Source: Prinsepia uniflora (lineage: Eukaryota > Streptophyta > Magnoliopsida > Rosales > Rosaceae). From it: DNA of 64,000 bases. The first letter of the stretch is position 1. Each line of letters starts with the position of its first letter. The DNA is taken from assembly GCA_032719365.1 (NCBI GenBank), contig CM064863.1:24623137-24687136 (forward strand). The letters run 5' to 3'. Positions 35,463 through 47,649 of the stretch are shown in pieces. Position numbers and translations under genes: made by a program. The notes beneath the pieces were generated by a model, which did no database searches, was not told the DNA's origin, and saw only the letters and a list, made by a program, of their open reading frames with translations.

Positions 35463-36326
35463 TTGAGAGCCACACTACCCAGATTATCTTATATAGTCTA
35501 TAAGACTCGATAGTCTCGGAGAGTTTATATTGAATCTTTCGATGATTATTGCATGCGCCTTGGGATTGATGTTGAACATCTGGTTCCCCATATTCACACC
35601 CAGAATGGTCTCGCAGAAACACTCATAAACCTTAGTAATTCGCACCAAGATTCTAGTGTCTGTGTGGGGCAAGCAATTTTACATGCATCCATGTTGGTCC
35701 GGTTGAGGTCCACTGTCATCCAACCCTATTATGCGTTCCAACTAGTGACTGGGTACGAACCAAAAGTTTCGTACTTATGCTTTTTTGGGTGTGCAGTTTA
35801 TGTACCAATTGTAATGCCACAACGTACAAAAATGGGACCTCAATGCAGGAGGGGCATATTTGCCAGTTATAAATCTCCATCCATTATACACTATTAAGAA
35901 CCCTTGAAAGGCAATCTCATTACCACTGTATCCACGGATATTCACTTTGATGAAAAAGTCTTCACATCATTAGGGGGAGATAAAAAAGTCAACGTTCCTA
36001 AAGAACAACAAATTAACATGGATTATTCCCCATATATACCTGCAGAGTGTAACTAATAATATGTCAGACGCTTTCTCTGGTCTAATTAAAGGTGTGAAAT
36101 CACATATACCTACTGCAAACATGCCTGCAAGAATAGAATTTCATGTAGGACGCATCGTCCCAGATGGACAAGTCGTCCTTGACAGACGAGGTACGATGGT
36201 GGCAACTAACCAGTCATATGTCCTTACTAAAAAATGAGGTAGATCAATAGGTTCGAAGGATTCTCATCCCCAGAAGAGGATAAATTTGGCACAATCAAAT
36301 CCTTTAGACACCTTAATATCAACTAA
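35463..36326 (+). pseudogene. Ty1/copia pol relic, part 2 (integrase C-terminal half)
   Basis: The open frame 35553-35897 reads MRLGIDVEHLVPHIHTQNGL, then ILHASMLVRLRST and FQLVTGYEPKVSYLCFFGCA. This is the end of the integrase core and the region that follows it in plant copia elements. The catalytic Glu region is altered (NGLAET). From 35898 the same frame continues after a TAA with VSTDIHFDEKVFTSLGGDK, the spacer before RT. The relic stops at 36326, where element E begins. Confidence 0.85.
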
Positions 36327-38096
36327 TGACAGGACCTGCTCTTAAACTACTTTGATAATCATGTTCGGTCTTACTCCTGTCTAACAATAGTCTCAAAAAT
36401 TACAGAGACTACCCTTAACTATATCAGACAAGGGATATTTCTAATTTTATCCGTATACACATCTTGGTAGATTAGCCAAACAAATTCCATCATTATAAGG
36501 TCACCGCCCAGGCACCCATATCCAACCCACTGACCCCGTCAGGTAGTTAAATCTGATAGTCCGACCCTTTTTCGAGTCTTAATCATATTATTATAATTTA
36601 TATTAATGCCAATATAATAAGGCCATTAAAACAATTATGCATAATAATTTATAGTATGTTCACATACACCGTACATGTAATCATTTCCTTAGCTACACAC
36701 GTTTTCATAATTTTACGAAAATTCTTCCTTAATTATAATTCATTATTAAAGTTCATTAATATCCAAATTATTCTTATATTTAAATTCCTTAATTTTTGGA
36801 TTAAGTTTAATTAAAAACTATGCATAATACTTTGAATTTTCAAACCTACCCCGAGTCGATGTCTATTCGTCTCGAAAATTGTACCATTAGACTCATAACA
36901 TCGAAAACATTAAATTTCATCTTGATCGCTCCTCGAGACGACGTGGAATGCGCCCCCATGAGCCACATCTCTTCTATGTGTGTAGGCCTCACGCACACTG
37001 CAGGTGCAGTCACATGCCCACTCGTCGTCTACCTCTAGCGGGTTTGCAACTCGAATTGCCCGACCGGGCAACTTAACTTGAATAAAAAACACTTATTTCA
37101 TGTTCATATCCTTTGTTCTAACTACCCACATTCATCTAATGGATCCTGGAAAGAGATCTATGATTTCAAATCAAGAGAACTTACTTTGAAAGCCATGATC
37201 CAATTCCACCATACTCGATTAAACTTTGAGCTTACTTTCCTAGGCATACCTACGTCTAAACCTTCACCTTTCAAACCTACTATGATCATAGAAGTCCACA
37301 CAACCTACTAGAATCCTTGATATTGCACTGGAAACCCTTGAAATGGTCTAACACTCCATGGGCCATTTTTTAAGTCCTTACAGGTTTGTCCATGGCTACG
37401 AATCTAGGATGTCTCCACCTCCCCAGTTCCACTTTAGTTTTCTTACTCCTCCATTTCTCTCTTTCTTCTATTTTTCTTTCCCTTTTTTAACTGTTTCTTC
37501 TTCCTTGCACCATTCTTCCTTTTTTAGTTTCCTTTCCTTAAAAATTCCCTCAAACACACATTTATATATAGAGGAAGTATACTGGTGGGGTGAATGGGAG
37601 GGAAAACACTAGATTATTCTAGACACATGTCATTATCACACAATATCTTTATGTAAAATTACCAAAATCCCATTCAATTAAAATTACCAAAATGCAGTTG
37701 GCCAACAAGAAGAACTACCCAAACATTAGTGACTAGGACAAGGGAAGAACATGTAGCGATTTGCCTAGATCTCGTAATTTCCACGTAGTCCGTTAGTCAA
37801 ACCACCGATTCTCTTCTCAAAGTAATAGGGAGATTCTTTTTTCTTTTTCGGTATGTAGCTCCCCGAGCTAGGAGTGCATCATTAGGGTAGAGAAAAAACG
37901 AAAATAGAATCATCATTATGGCCATGTCTTTCTATTTTAGCATTTCGTCTGTCTATGGATTCAAAATTTTGAGGCCTACGTAATGGCCCTTACGAAATGT
38001 CCCAAAAAGAGTTTGGGTAAAAAAGTTAACCTTCGGCCTTACAAAGGCAAAATTTTCATTTCCTTTTTTAATTTTTCAAATTTTCGGGTTATTACA
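36327..38096 (-). repeat. Element E, 3' LTR (1770 bp)
   Basis: Starts TGACAGGACCTGCTC and ends CGGGTTATTACA. It has a GACA-CA-TGTC core at 37622-37631. It carries a 217-bp stretch (37704-37920) missing from its partner. Confidence 0.85.
37704..37920. other. 217-bp insert in one LTR of element E, origin unknown
   Basis: The partner LTR has about 24 unrelated bases at this place (near 43305-43330). The insert is less AT-rich than its surroundings and shares nothing with the other repeats in the window. Its style (for example GTAGCTCCCCGAGCTAGGAG) recalls plant organellar DNA, but this is only an impression. No long target duplication is visible; GGCC flanks both sides. Confidence 0.5.
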
Positions 38097-39606
38097 ACCT
38101 ACCACCCTTGAAAAATTTCATCCTCGAAATTTTAAACAATTAGAGGTGAGTGGGGATTCTTCAATATTTTTGAAATACTTCATAAGCTCCCATGAAGAAT
38201 TGGTGCTTAGGGTAAAATCGTGAACTGCCTTCTATGTAGAATGTGACATTGCAATCACAGCTAATACACCAACAGGTTCCCCAGCAGGGAATAAATTCTA
38301 GAGAGCAAATCCATGCTTACTCCATACTCAGATTGATCAATTGTATTGATCATCAGGGAATAAATTATGGAGAGAAGATCTCGTGTAATCTAACTAAATC
38401 ACATAAGTAACCTCAAAAACTGCAATAGATAACGTCTGTGTCGCATTCAGGAACTTGTCACAATAGTACCAAACATAGCTCATGAGCTAAATCACCCTAG
38501 TCCTATAACTAGGCTTAACCAATTATAAACTCTCAAGTACTGATCGTAACAGACAACGACACTATGCGTAGGCCATCACCCCAAACATCGTCTAAGTCAT
38601 GTCTAAAATTTCAACTATTATTTAGGACCTGGCATCTGCCAACAGTACATTCTAGCCTTTTCCAACAAACTTTTATGTCTACGTAGACAGCCTCATAACC
38701 TTGGGATCCGCGGAGCCAAGCTCTGAACGTCCAAGTTCCATCTTCCGAAATCTGCGATGTCTTGGAGGCCACCCCAGGCTATGGATGTTCCCATCCGGGA
38801 GTTGCATATCACATCCTTAGGATCTGCAGAGCCTAGCTCTGGAAGTTTGAGTGCTAATTAACCAGTTAGGAATATAGCATCTGAACAAAATCTACATGTA
38901 CACCACTCAGAAAATAAGAGTCCAACTTTAAGACGTCCGAGTGGAAACTGACTCAGAAAAGGAACCCTGTTTGACGTCTGAGTCGGAATCACAATACTAG
39001 TCTTAGGAAAGGAGCCAAACTTGACGTCAGAGACTAACCACATACTCATTCAGGAAACAGAGTCCAGCCCTAGACATCTAAGTGTTAACCCAAATATCCA
39101 GCCCAAGGAAACAGAGCTGTGCTCTTGATGTCTGAGCATTGACCATGTCCGAAGATATTTTCACTGCATAAACAGTTATCGAGGAAACGCATCTATATAA
39201 CATATATCAATTCCTTAAAACCCAAATCATCATTTCAAAATCTGGGCCTAAGCCCAAACATAATTTTCATAAATCCTCGTAAAACGTATACTCGAAATTT
39301 AGTTTAAAATTTCTGAAAATCATCAATAATCATTTGAAAACCAAATTAAAATTGTTGTCACTTAAATCAATCAATTAAAATATTCAAGTATGCATTCGTA
39401 ATAATTTAATTTAATTAAAATATAAGATCTACTCATACACATTGTTCTTACCTCGAAACTCACGCAACGCAATATCCAACCCAATAACCCAGGGTCCATC
39501 CCAGCTCAAGTATGTCCTGACTCGTTTAATCATTTCATTGCCATGATATGCACGGGGCTCACATCACAGAGACGTGATATTCATGATTCATGCTTTGATA
39601 CCAAGT
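38097..39606 (-). other. Interior of element E, apparently non-coding
   Basis: It starts with a polypurine complement followed by TTTCATCCTCGAAATTTT and ends at the primer site. The middle (38690-39140) holds the CTCAGAAAAGG / GACGTCTGAG unit array also present in element B. No ORF with similarity to gag or pol is seen. Confidence 0.6.
39592..39603 (-). promoter_or_regulatory. Primer-binding site, element E (one mismatch)
   Basis: GCTTTGATACCA differs at one base from the usual GCTCTGATACCA. The LTR begins at 39607 as TAACAGG, so its terminal dinucleotide is also mutated. Confidence 0.82.
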
Positions 39607-40727
39607 TAACAGGACCTACTCTTAAACTACTTTGATAATCGTCCTTGGTCCTGCTCTCGTCCGACAACAGTCTCAAAAATTACTAAGATTACCCTTAACT
39701 TTATCAGACTCGAGATATTTCTAATTTTAATTGTGTTCACATCTTGGTAAATGAACCAAATAAAGTCCATCATTGTAGGGTCACCGCTCACATCCAACCA
39801 ACTAACCTCGTCGAGTATTGAAAATTGATAGTTCGAATCTTTTCTAAGTCTTAATCTTATTATTATAAGTTATATTATGCCAATATAATAAGGCCATTAA
39901 AAAATTATGCATAATAATTTATAGTATGTTCACATACATCATACATGTAATCATTTCCTTAGCTACACACCTTTTTCATAATTTTATGAAAATTCTTCCT
40001 TCATTATAATTCATTATTAAAGTTCATTAATATCCAAATTATTCTTATATTTAAATTCCTTAATTTCTGGGATTAAAAACTATGCATAATACTCCGAATA
40101 GTTAAAACTGCCCCAAGATGACGTCTGTTTGTCTCGAAAAACGTACCATTAAACTTGTAACATCGAAAACATTGAATTTTGTGTTGATCACTCTTCGAGA
40201 CGACGTGACTCGCGCCCCCATGCGCCACCTCACCTCTCTGCGCATGGACCTCACGCGCGATGCAAGTGCAGTCGTAGGCCCAATCGTCATCTACCCCCAG
40301 CAGGTTTGCAACCTAACTTAACTTGAAAACACTTATTTCACGTCCATTTCCTTCGTTCTACTACCCACATTTATCTAATGGATCCTAGAAGGAGATCTAT
40401 GATTTAAAACCAAGAGAACCTACCTTGAAAGCCATGATCTGATTCCACCATACTCGGTTAAACTTCCAACTTGCTTTCTCAGGCGTCCTTGCATCCAAAT
40501 CTTCATCTTTCAAGCTCATTATGATCGTAGAAACCCACAAAACCTATTAGAATCCTTGTTATTATGTTGGAAACCCTTGAAATGGTCTGTTATGCCATGG
40601 ACCATTTTTTGAGTCCTCACGGGTTTGTCTAAGGCTACAGGTCTAGGGTGTCTCCACCTCCCTAGTTCCCCTTTGGTTCTCCTTCTCCTCCATTTCTCTC
40701 TTTCTATTCCTTCTCTCTGACTGTTTC

Positions 40728-43031
40728 TATAGTGGCTCGGACTTCTAGCAAGGGTACGAAATAACCATTTTTCCCATGAAGTCAAAGAGTTGACTTTTTG
40801 ATCAAAAGTCAAAATGTTGACTTTTGACTGGGATGGTTTTTGGATTTTCCGTAAACGTTGTTGTAAAGCTCTCGGCCACCCGAATGCGTCAGTAGGTGGC
40901 ATCCCAAAAACTGAATTTGGATGGTTTCGTTTTGGTTCTGAACTTTGTAGGGGTATGTAAATTAGTTAAAAGGGCATTTTGGTAATTTACTTGGGAGATT
41001 TTTTTTTATTGATTTTTTAGGGAGGTGCAAGTGTCGTTACCCTTAGGGATGTGTGTGCCGACTTTGTGTGTATGTATGTGTGCTTATGCATGCGAAACGA
41101 GGACGAAGCAGGGACGAAGTCCGTTGAGTTTTGAACGAGTTAGGGCCGGATCAGGTCGTCAAGTCGGGCAACTAGGAAAACCAAAGAAACAGGTGACAGT
41201 GATGATACTGTAGCTGGGCGAGTGGGCCTCACGCGCAGCTGCTTTAGGTAGCGAGTGGGCCTCACACGTAGCCATTACAAGCAGCTCGTGGTGAGGGCAC
41301 ATGCTAGTGAATCTCAAGGTGAATCCAACATGTTTTTTTACTTCTTTCAAAGTTACGAACTTTTTAGCGCAGGTTTCGAGTCATTCAGAAATCATTTTGA
41401 GGTAGTTTTGGGTGTCCAAAATACGTAATTAACTTTTAAAAATTAATATCAAATTCCTAGTAGTTAGGGTTTTTACTAGGAGGTTAATTAAAGGTTCCTG
41501 TTACTTTATTCACCTTGAATTATATTTTTGGACAAGTGACTTAGCTCCCGGAGTTAACAAGGAATGTTTGGAACCAAGATAAACAGTGAAATCGTACTGT
41601 GCGTGAACGTTTTATTTCATTAAAATATTGTGCATGCATATTTACGTGTTTTAAATGTTTTCCTATGTGTTTTTGGTGATATGTGGTCGATTGGAATTTT
41701 ATACGATTTTCAGTGATTTTATATTAATTATTATTTTATTGCACGTTTTACGAGAATTTTTAAATTACGTTTCAGATTCCCTTTCGATTGTGGTTTTGGA
41801 TTGAATATGGTTTATGAAATGAGATAGTGTGATGTTAGATTATTGGTGGTTTATGATGTCTGGATGGATTTACTGAAGTATTTCGATGGCACATTTTACG
41901 AGGTTTTCTTGAATATATGTTCTCGGATTTTGTTTTAATTGTGGATTTTGGAAAAGTGCGATTAAAATGTCTTTCTTGATATTTGTGATAGAAATGTTTA
42001 TGATGTGGGATTGTGTTGATAATCAGATGATTTTCGTGGAAAATGCTATTTATGCACATTTTATGAGGTTTGGTGTAAATCTTGGTTTTGGACTTAGGCT
42101 CGAGTTTCTAGAACGTGAATTTGATTGTAAAATTGACGTATGATTCAAATGTGTGATTCCTCGATATTGGTGTATTGTGATGTGAATTGCATATGTGTGT
42201 GGATAACCCTCCTCATGATGTGTGTTAGTCGGTTAGTCTCGGACGTCGAGCTAGGCTCTTGTTCATGAGACTAGGATTGTGATGACTCAGACGTCGAGTA
42301 GGACTCCAATTCCTGAGTCAATGTCACTCGGTTATCGAGCTCGGCTCTAGTTCCTGAGTGGTGTGCCTACTAGTAGTGCAGTTGATTGTGTTGACTGATA
42401 TTGTGCATCGAGGATGGGTTGGATGAGATGTGGTAACTTTGTGTGATAATGAATATGGACCGGTTATGTGATGTTGATGTGATGGTTTGGTGTCCTTGAC
42501 TATTGTTATTATGATGCATTGGTATTTAGTATTTGCACTGGTTTTATGAATAACTGTTGGTTTACGGTTAATTGCTTTTTGAATGTTTCCACCTGTTTCG
42601 AGGTCGTAACTATATTATGTTCCATTGAGTTTTTATTGACTTATATGCATGCATAGTTTTCCAAAACTGAGAGTAAAATCGTATGATCTCTAAAATATGT
42701 TTACAAAGATTATTTTTTGTCCACTCATATTTTTCATGGATTTTTTTGCCCTCCAGGACATGGCACGACGACAGTGACCTGTCTAGGAGCAGAGGCATAA
42801 ACGTGATTTTGGTGTAACTAGGGTAAAGGTGTTATGTTTTGAGTAGTTGTATTACTTATGCTCTGTATATAGCAAGAAGTACGAGTGTATAAGTATCCCT
42901 TGTCTGATAGTTGGTTGTTTCTATGGTTGTTATAAACTCTTTTAAGATTGTTTCAGGCTTTTAAGTAGTAACTATCAGATGGGAGCAAAATCCCTCGTGA
43001 TTGTCTAGTCATATCGGGAGGGGTCCTGTCA
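40728..43031 (+). mobile_element. Solo LTR F (2304 bp, plus orientation)
   Basis: Flanked by the perfect duplication GTTTC (40723-40727 and 43032-43036). The partner LTR of E has one intact site (CTGTTTCTTCTTCC). It starts TATAGTGGCTCGG (terminal TG changed to TA) and ends GAGGGGTCCTGTCA. It has several AGTTGACTTTT / AAAGTCAAAATG motifs in its first 150 bases. A second fragment of the same family lies at 52105-52403. Confidence 0.88.
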
Positions 43032-43085
43032 GTTTCTTCTTCCTTGAACTATTCTTCCTTTTTCTGTTTCCTTCCCTCGAAAACC

Positions 43086-43091
<6 letters not shown>

Positions 43092-43167
<76 letters not shown>
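43092..43167. repeat. (CA)n(TA)n microsatellite
   Basis: About 30 CA units followed by about 8 TA units. The equivalent place in the partner LTR (about 37552-37572) has only CAAACACACATTTATATATAG. Confidence 0.95.
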
Positions 43168-43509
43168 GGAAGTATGTCGGTAAGGAGAATGGGAGGGAAA
43201 ACACTAGATTAATATAGACATATGTCATTATAGCACAATATCTTCATGTAAAATTACCAAAATACCCCATGTATTAAACTTACCAAATGTCCTTAGCCAA
43301 TTTTGACCTGTATCATATTCATACGGCCTTTCCATTTTAGCATCCCGCCTATCTACGAATTCAGAATTCCGAGACTACGTAACGTCCTCACGAAATGTCC
43401 CAAAAAGAGTCCGAGTCAAAAATTCAACCTTCTACCTCATAGGGGCAAAACTTTCATTTCATTTTTTAATTTTTCAAATTTATTTTTCTCGAATTTTTCG
43501 GTCGTTACA

Positions 43510-44700
43510 ACTGATCCATCTCATTAGATAATTCTGGATTATGAGTTTGTCCTTGAAGAGACGATGTTGAGAGACTCTCCAACGTGTGAACCCACTCCCG
43601 AGAATAAAGAGATCTCGATAAATCATTCATGCTTATACGAGATATGGAATCAGAATGATATTATCATCAATGATTTATATGTATTCACGGTAGCTACCAA
43701 AATAATAACTAGTGATGAAATTGAGCCTCACTCTGTTAATGAATGAATGTCAACATAGAGAGGACTAGCCAAAATGGAAAGAACCAATTCAGGTCGAATT
43801 ATATTCCTTGTAAAAAATGAAGGTGTTTCGACCAGTCATTCCCACACCTCCCCATGTTAAACTTGTGGAATTTAAATGGGTAGTTGTAAGGAAGCTTAAT
43901 AAGAAATATGCGGTTGTAAGATACACAACTCATTTAATAGTGTACATATTTTCTCAACGCCTTGGGATTGATTACGAGGAGATGTATTCCTCCATAATGG
44001 ACGTCATAACGTTCTACTAACTTATCAGTTTGGTAGTTTTCTGAAAAACCTGAGTATGTAATTTATGTATGTGGTTACAGCTTATCTCTATAGGATCTGG
44101 ATACAGAGATACATATGGAAGTTACTAAAGGACTTAAGGTATCTGATGCAAATAGTTCCAAACAGCAGAACACGCTTTCTACTAGTTTGAGGCGTTCACT
44201 TTACAAATTAAAACAAACTAGACGGATGTGGTATAACCGTCTATAGTGAGTATTTGATCAGGATGGGATATGTAAATAGATGTATGCCCATGCATGTCGA
44301 TTAAGAAAGTAAGTTTAAGGTTTGTTATTGATTGGTACTCCAGAGGAGACCAAGAAACTGCTAAGCACCTAAAGTTCAAATTTGAAATTAAGGATCTTAG
44401 GAGCCATCGTGCATATGAGATTTTATTTTATCAATCGAATTACATCCAAAAGATGTTAAGATTACATTTAGAAGATATTGAGATGCTATAATGAGGATAA
44501 AGTTAAACCTTCAAGCACGCTCACGATCATCCATAGTCTAGATTCTAAAAGGGACCCGTTTCATGCAGATGATAACAAAGAGATATTGAGGCTAGAAGTT
44601 CCATATCTAAGTGCAATAAGCGCATTATTGTACTTAGCTCAATGAACTAGACCAAAAATTTTATTCGTCGTGAACTTATTCGTTAGATTTAGCTTTGCGC
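43510..44700 (+). pseudogene. Ty1/copia pol relic, part 3 (reverse transcriptase and RNase H start)
   Basis: On plus, frames give TPPHVKLVEFKWVVVRKLNK and LGIDYEEMYSSIMDVITF (43817-44020), the N-terminal fingers of copia RT. In later frames they give LKQTRRMWYNRL (about 44210), CMSIKKVSLRFVI, LKFKFEIKDL (44294-44491) and VPYLSAISALLYLAQ (about 44600). These are RT palm/thumb and the start of RNase H in plant copia elements. Between RFVI and the GTPEE-like stretch the YVDD box is absent. Many stops and frameshifts. After about 44700 similarity fades, and LTR G begins at 44844. Confidence 0.85.
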
Positions 44701-44843
44701 CAGCATTATTGTACTTGGCTCAAATACCCATTCTCTGAGTTCCAAATGGATTTCTTTTCCCATTTCGAGTTTGCTCCTTGCCAATATCACCCCATGGTGT
44801 ACCAATTGATCATCTCAATCGAGAATCTCAGTGAATTCTATCA

Positions 44844-46095
44844 TGTAATGACCCGTCCCAAATTTCGGGATTAGATTAGTGACTAATCAAGGATTAGTAA
44901 GGTTAATCGGTGATTAGTCAAGTGAAATCGGACGAACGACGCAAAATGAATATTTTGTCCCTGATCATGGGTAAAATGTTGACTTTTGACCTGAGAGGTC
45001 TGATGGCCAAGGACCGAGGACTGTTACGTAGATCGGGTCGATACGAATCCGTAGACAGGTGACACGCCGAAATCGGACGTCGGACGGGAAAGTTATGGGT
45101 CACGGAAGTTCGTTTGTACTATACACGCTTTACGAGACGATTTACTTTTGGACCCTGGTGGGCCCAGATATTTAATTCCTGCCCAATGGATGAGTGACAA
45201 GTGTCATTCATCCCATTGTCCCTTAACCCCAGAATGTGGATCTCAAGTGTGATTGGTCCACTTTTGTTATTTTATACATATAACCCACCCACTTCTCATC
45301 CTAACCATCCATCTCATCTAATCCCTCATCTCTACCGTCCATTTCCTCTCTCTCTCTCTCTTCTGATCATCATCATCATCTAACTTAATTTCTCTCTCTC
45401 CCCGCGACCACCACTTTTCATTTATTCTTCTTTTCTTTCAAAACCGAACACACATATCACCACCAACTCCCCTAAACTTTGTCTTACAATGGTGGCCCGT
45501 TAATGAAACTTTGAGAGGGAGATGTGGCGAGCACGACGGTGCTAACGAGTTGGACGTTAGACCACGGTGGTTGGAAGCCCGCATGTGAGTGGTTACGGGT
45601 TTGAAATTGGGCTTTCTGTTAGACTGGTTGTTGACTGTTTCTAAAGGTTGGGTTCGGTTTCTGGTGATCTTAGGGGAAGGTATGGATTGGTTTCGAGGGC
45701 TGGGACAGACGAAGTCGACAGCAGGAAACACTTGCAGGTGGCCGGTTCGGTCTTCAATCATGTAGGTATTATCTCGACTCATTTTTCATGTCTTGATAAG
45801 CTAAATCGATAGGGTTTGAGGTTAGGAACCTATGAGAATGAAAATTGACATAAATGGATTGAAAATGAGTGAAAGGGAGCCCTAGACCAGTCCAGACCGG
45901 TCCGGTCCGGTTCAGACCAGTGAACCCGGTTGGCTGGAGGTAGGAGATAATGAATAGTGCCAGGCGTGTGGGTTCACGCGCAGCCCCTTTGGACAGCGCG
46001 TGGGGGCGTATGAAGCATCTTTTGGGGATGACTTCAACATGACTTTTAATCTATTCGATGTAACGAACATTTTGGGACTGGTTTCGTGTCGATTG
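44844..46095 (+). mobile_element. LTR G, left part (plus orientation)
   Basis: Starts TGTAATGACCCGTCCCAAAT. It carries TTGACTTTTGACC (about 44970), the palindrome at 45188-45213, a TATA-like TTATACATATAACC (about 45270) and the block GTAACGAACATTTTGGGACT (about 46058). It breaks at 46095, where element H begins. The right part resumes at 50284. Confidence 0.8.
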
Positions 46096-46119
46096 TTATG
46101 AGGGTCAATATCATTCTAG

Positions 46120-46870
46120 AGGGTAACACCCTCAAGTCTCCCTGAACATAGACTCTGGAAATCCTGGACTCCACATACACTCTCTAATCGAGATACTCGA
46201 TAGAGATATCATTAGTAATCAACCAATCCATCCCAAAGATTACGTCCAAATCATCCAAGTCTAGGAATACCCAAATTCAGCCACTAAGTGAATAACACCA
46301 GTCATCCTGGGTAGCCTCACATCAATAGGTCTACCCCCCCTTATGTCTCACCAATTTTACCATATATAATTACCAAGGTTAACACATAAATATCATCAAA
46401 TTTATCACATCCGTAGCTCCAGTCGACTCACCTACTGCCATACCTTAACCAATCACAGACATCTCCATATCCGTCCAATGCACAATGTCAAGACATGAAA
46501 GAGTGGATAGCCTGAGACCTTACTTACGTCATGGCCACAAGTATTAGGTATCCGGGTCATCACTCCAGGGGCTACTCAGACCTCCTGCGAGTAATTGTAA
46601 TCCTCATGCAAGTGGTCCCAATCCGACCACGCCCTTACGGTCCATTATGGGCCTACCAACTATTCCCCCGCCTGCCACATCAACCATCATTACAGGAGCC
46701 AATTCGTGCTCCATTGCACCCCAACTAGTGCCTTTATCACTTTATCAATCGATATACCCTTTCTTGATGATGTGACCAGACGACCCATAAGCAGAACTAT
46801 TCCCACATAATTAACCTTATCACTTTACCTCCTAGTGGACCCAACTGGCGTCCCACTGAACTGGACCGTC
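46120..46870 (-). pseudogene. Ty3/gypsy gag zinc-knuckle and protease remnant in element H
   Basis: Read on minus, 46812-46755 gives CGNSSAYGSSGHIIKKG, a degenerate CCHC zinc knuckle with the GH pair intact. Further on, 46283-46190 gives LDLDDLDVIFGMDWL, the conserved end of a Ty3/gypsy protease. The active-site triad between them is not readable. The stretch is full of stops. It shows that H came from a coding element, unlike B, C, D, E and I as they appear here. The RT would follow but is cut off. Confidence 0.68.
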
Positions 46871-46933
46871 TCTTAAGTCACCATTTCTGCGTACCACGGG
46901 TCGTTGCCCGAACCTTTAATCACTAAGTGAAAC

Positions 46934-47600
46934 TGACACGACCCATCCAAATCCATAAATCCAGCAAACAGGGTTAGACAATGCCAATCCATAAATTCGT
47001 AACCTATTCGTATCTGACCCTATCCCAATCCTGGGCATCCCAGGTGCCAAACATTTCTCAATCACATGGGTCGGTCATATTAGAACCATAACTATATTTC
47101 AACCTTTACAGCTCATCCCGAGCCCTAATACAGTACCATGATTCATTTCAAGTCCAACATCCTGACTCATTTTGAGTCCCGTATCCATATCTCAACTCCT
47201 CTTGAGTCCAATCTCATAATAATCATCCATGCCATCATTGGCATACTCGGTCACCGAGCAAATTCCGCTGGTGAACCACGTCTTATCAGACCTATACGGC
47301 CTAAGGGATATCCCATCATTTTCTAGACTCGTTAGACACACATTCCACTTAAGGAATTCACTGAGAATAATCTCATCCCGGGTCCAACCTGCCCATTTGT
47401 GCTACCTTTCTAGCCTCTGGGCTCATTCATCCTTGGGACCCACACAAGTCCGTGTTTAACAGTTAGTAGTTCACAGTGTACATTGGTTAACATCTAACCC
47501 CCAATCCAAGGTCAATCTCATTCCGAGAGTTATCACGAGGTCTCATATACCCTTGTATACCCGTCTCACTACCAGGTCGCGCACGAAGCTTACGTTTCGA
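46934..47600 (-). repeat. LTR-like fragment within the interior of element H
   Basis: Begins TGACACGACCCATCCAAATC, the end of a C-type LTR, directly after AGTGAAAC. The text contains the hairpin-type phrases (AGCTCATCCCGAGCCC). The right end is not defined and no target duplication is seen. Confidence 0.5.
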
Positions 47601-47634
47601 AGGCATGACGTGGAAACAGAATCAGCAACCTAGT

Positions 47635-47646
47635 GCTCTGATACCA
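47635..47646 (-). promoter_or_regulatory. Primer-binding site, element H
   Basis: GCTCTGATACCA on plus, three bases from the LTR start at 47650. Confidence 0.9.
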
Positions 47647-47649
47647 ATT

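Larger units (their letters stand above)
36327..43509 (-). mobile_element. Element E: non-autonomous LTR retrotransposon inside copia pol
   Basis: 3' LTR 36327-38096, polypurine complement CCTACCACCCTTG at 38098-38110, interior 1.5 kb, primer site 39592-39603, 5' LTR 39607-43509 (interrupted by solo LTR F). The flanks are ACTAA (36322-36326) and ACTGA (43510-43514), a duplication with one change. Copia sequence continues on both sides. No gag or pol is seen in the interior, which resembles that of element B. Confidence 0.85.
39607..43509 (-). repeat. Element E, 5' LTR, interrupted by solo LTR F
   Basis: Two parts, 39607-40727 and 43037-43509, match 36327-38096. Near the right part a CA/TA microsatellite has expanded strongly compared with the partner. 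A GACA-TA-TGTC core lies at 43217-43226. Confidence 0.85.

Noticed and set aside
31979..35467. 5-bp target duplication for element D
   Set aside because: Left ATTAA and right TTGAG or ATTAC do not match cleanly, and the right border is uncertain by several bases.
40519..40902. 127-codon minus-strand ORF
   Set aside because: It spans the junction between element E and solo LTR F, so it cannot be an ancestral gene.
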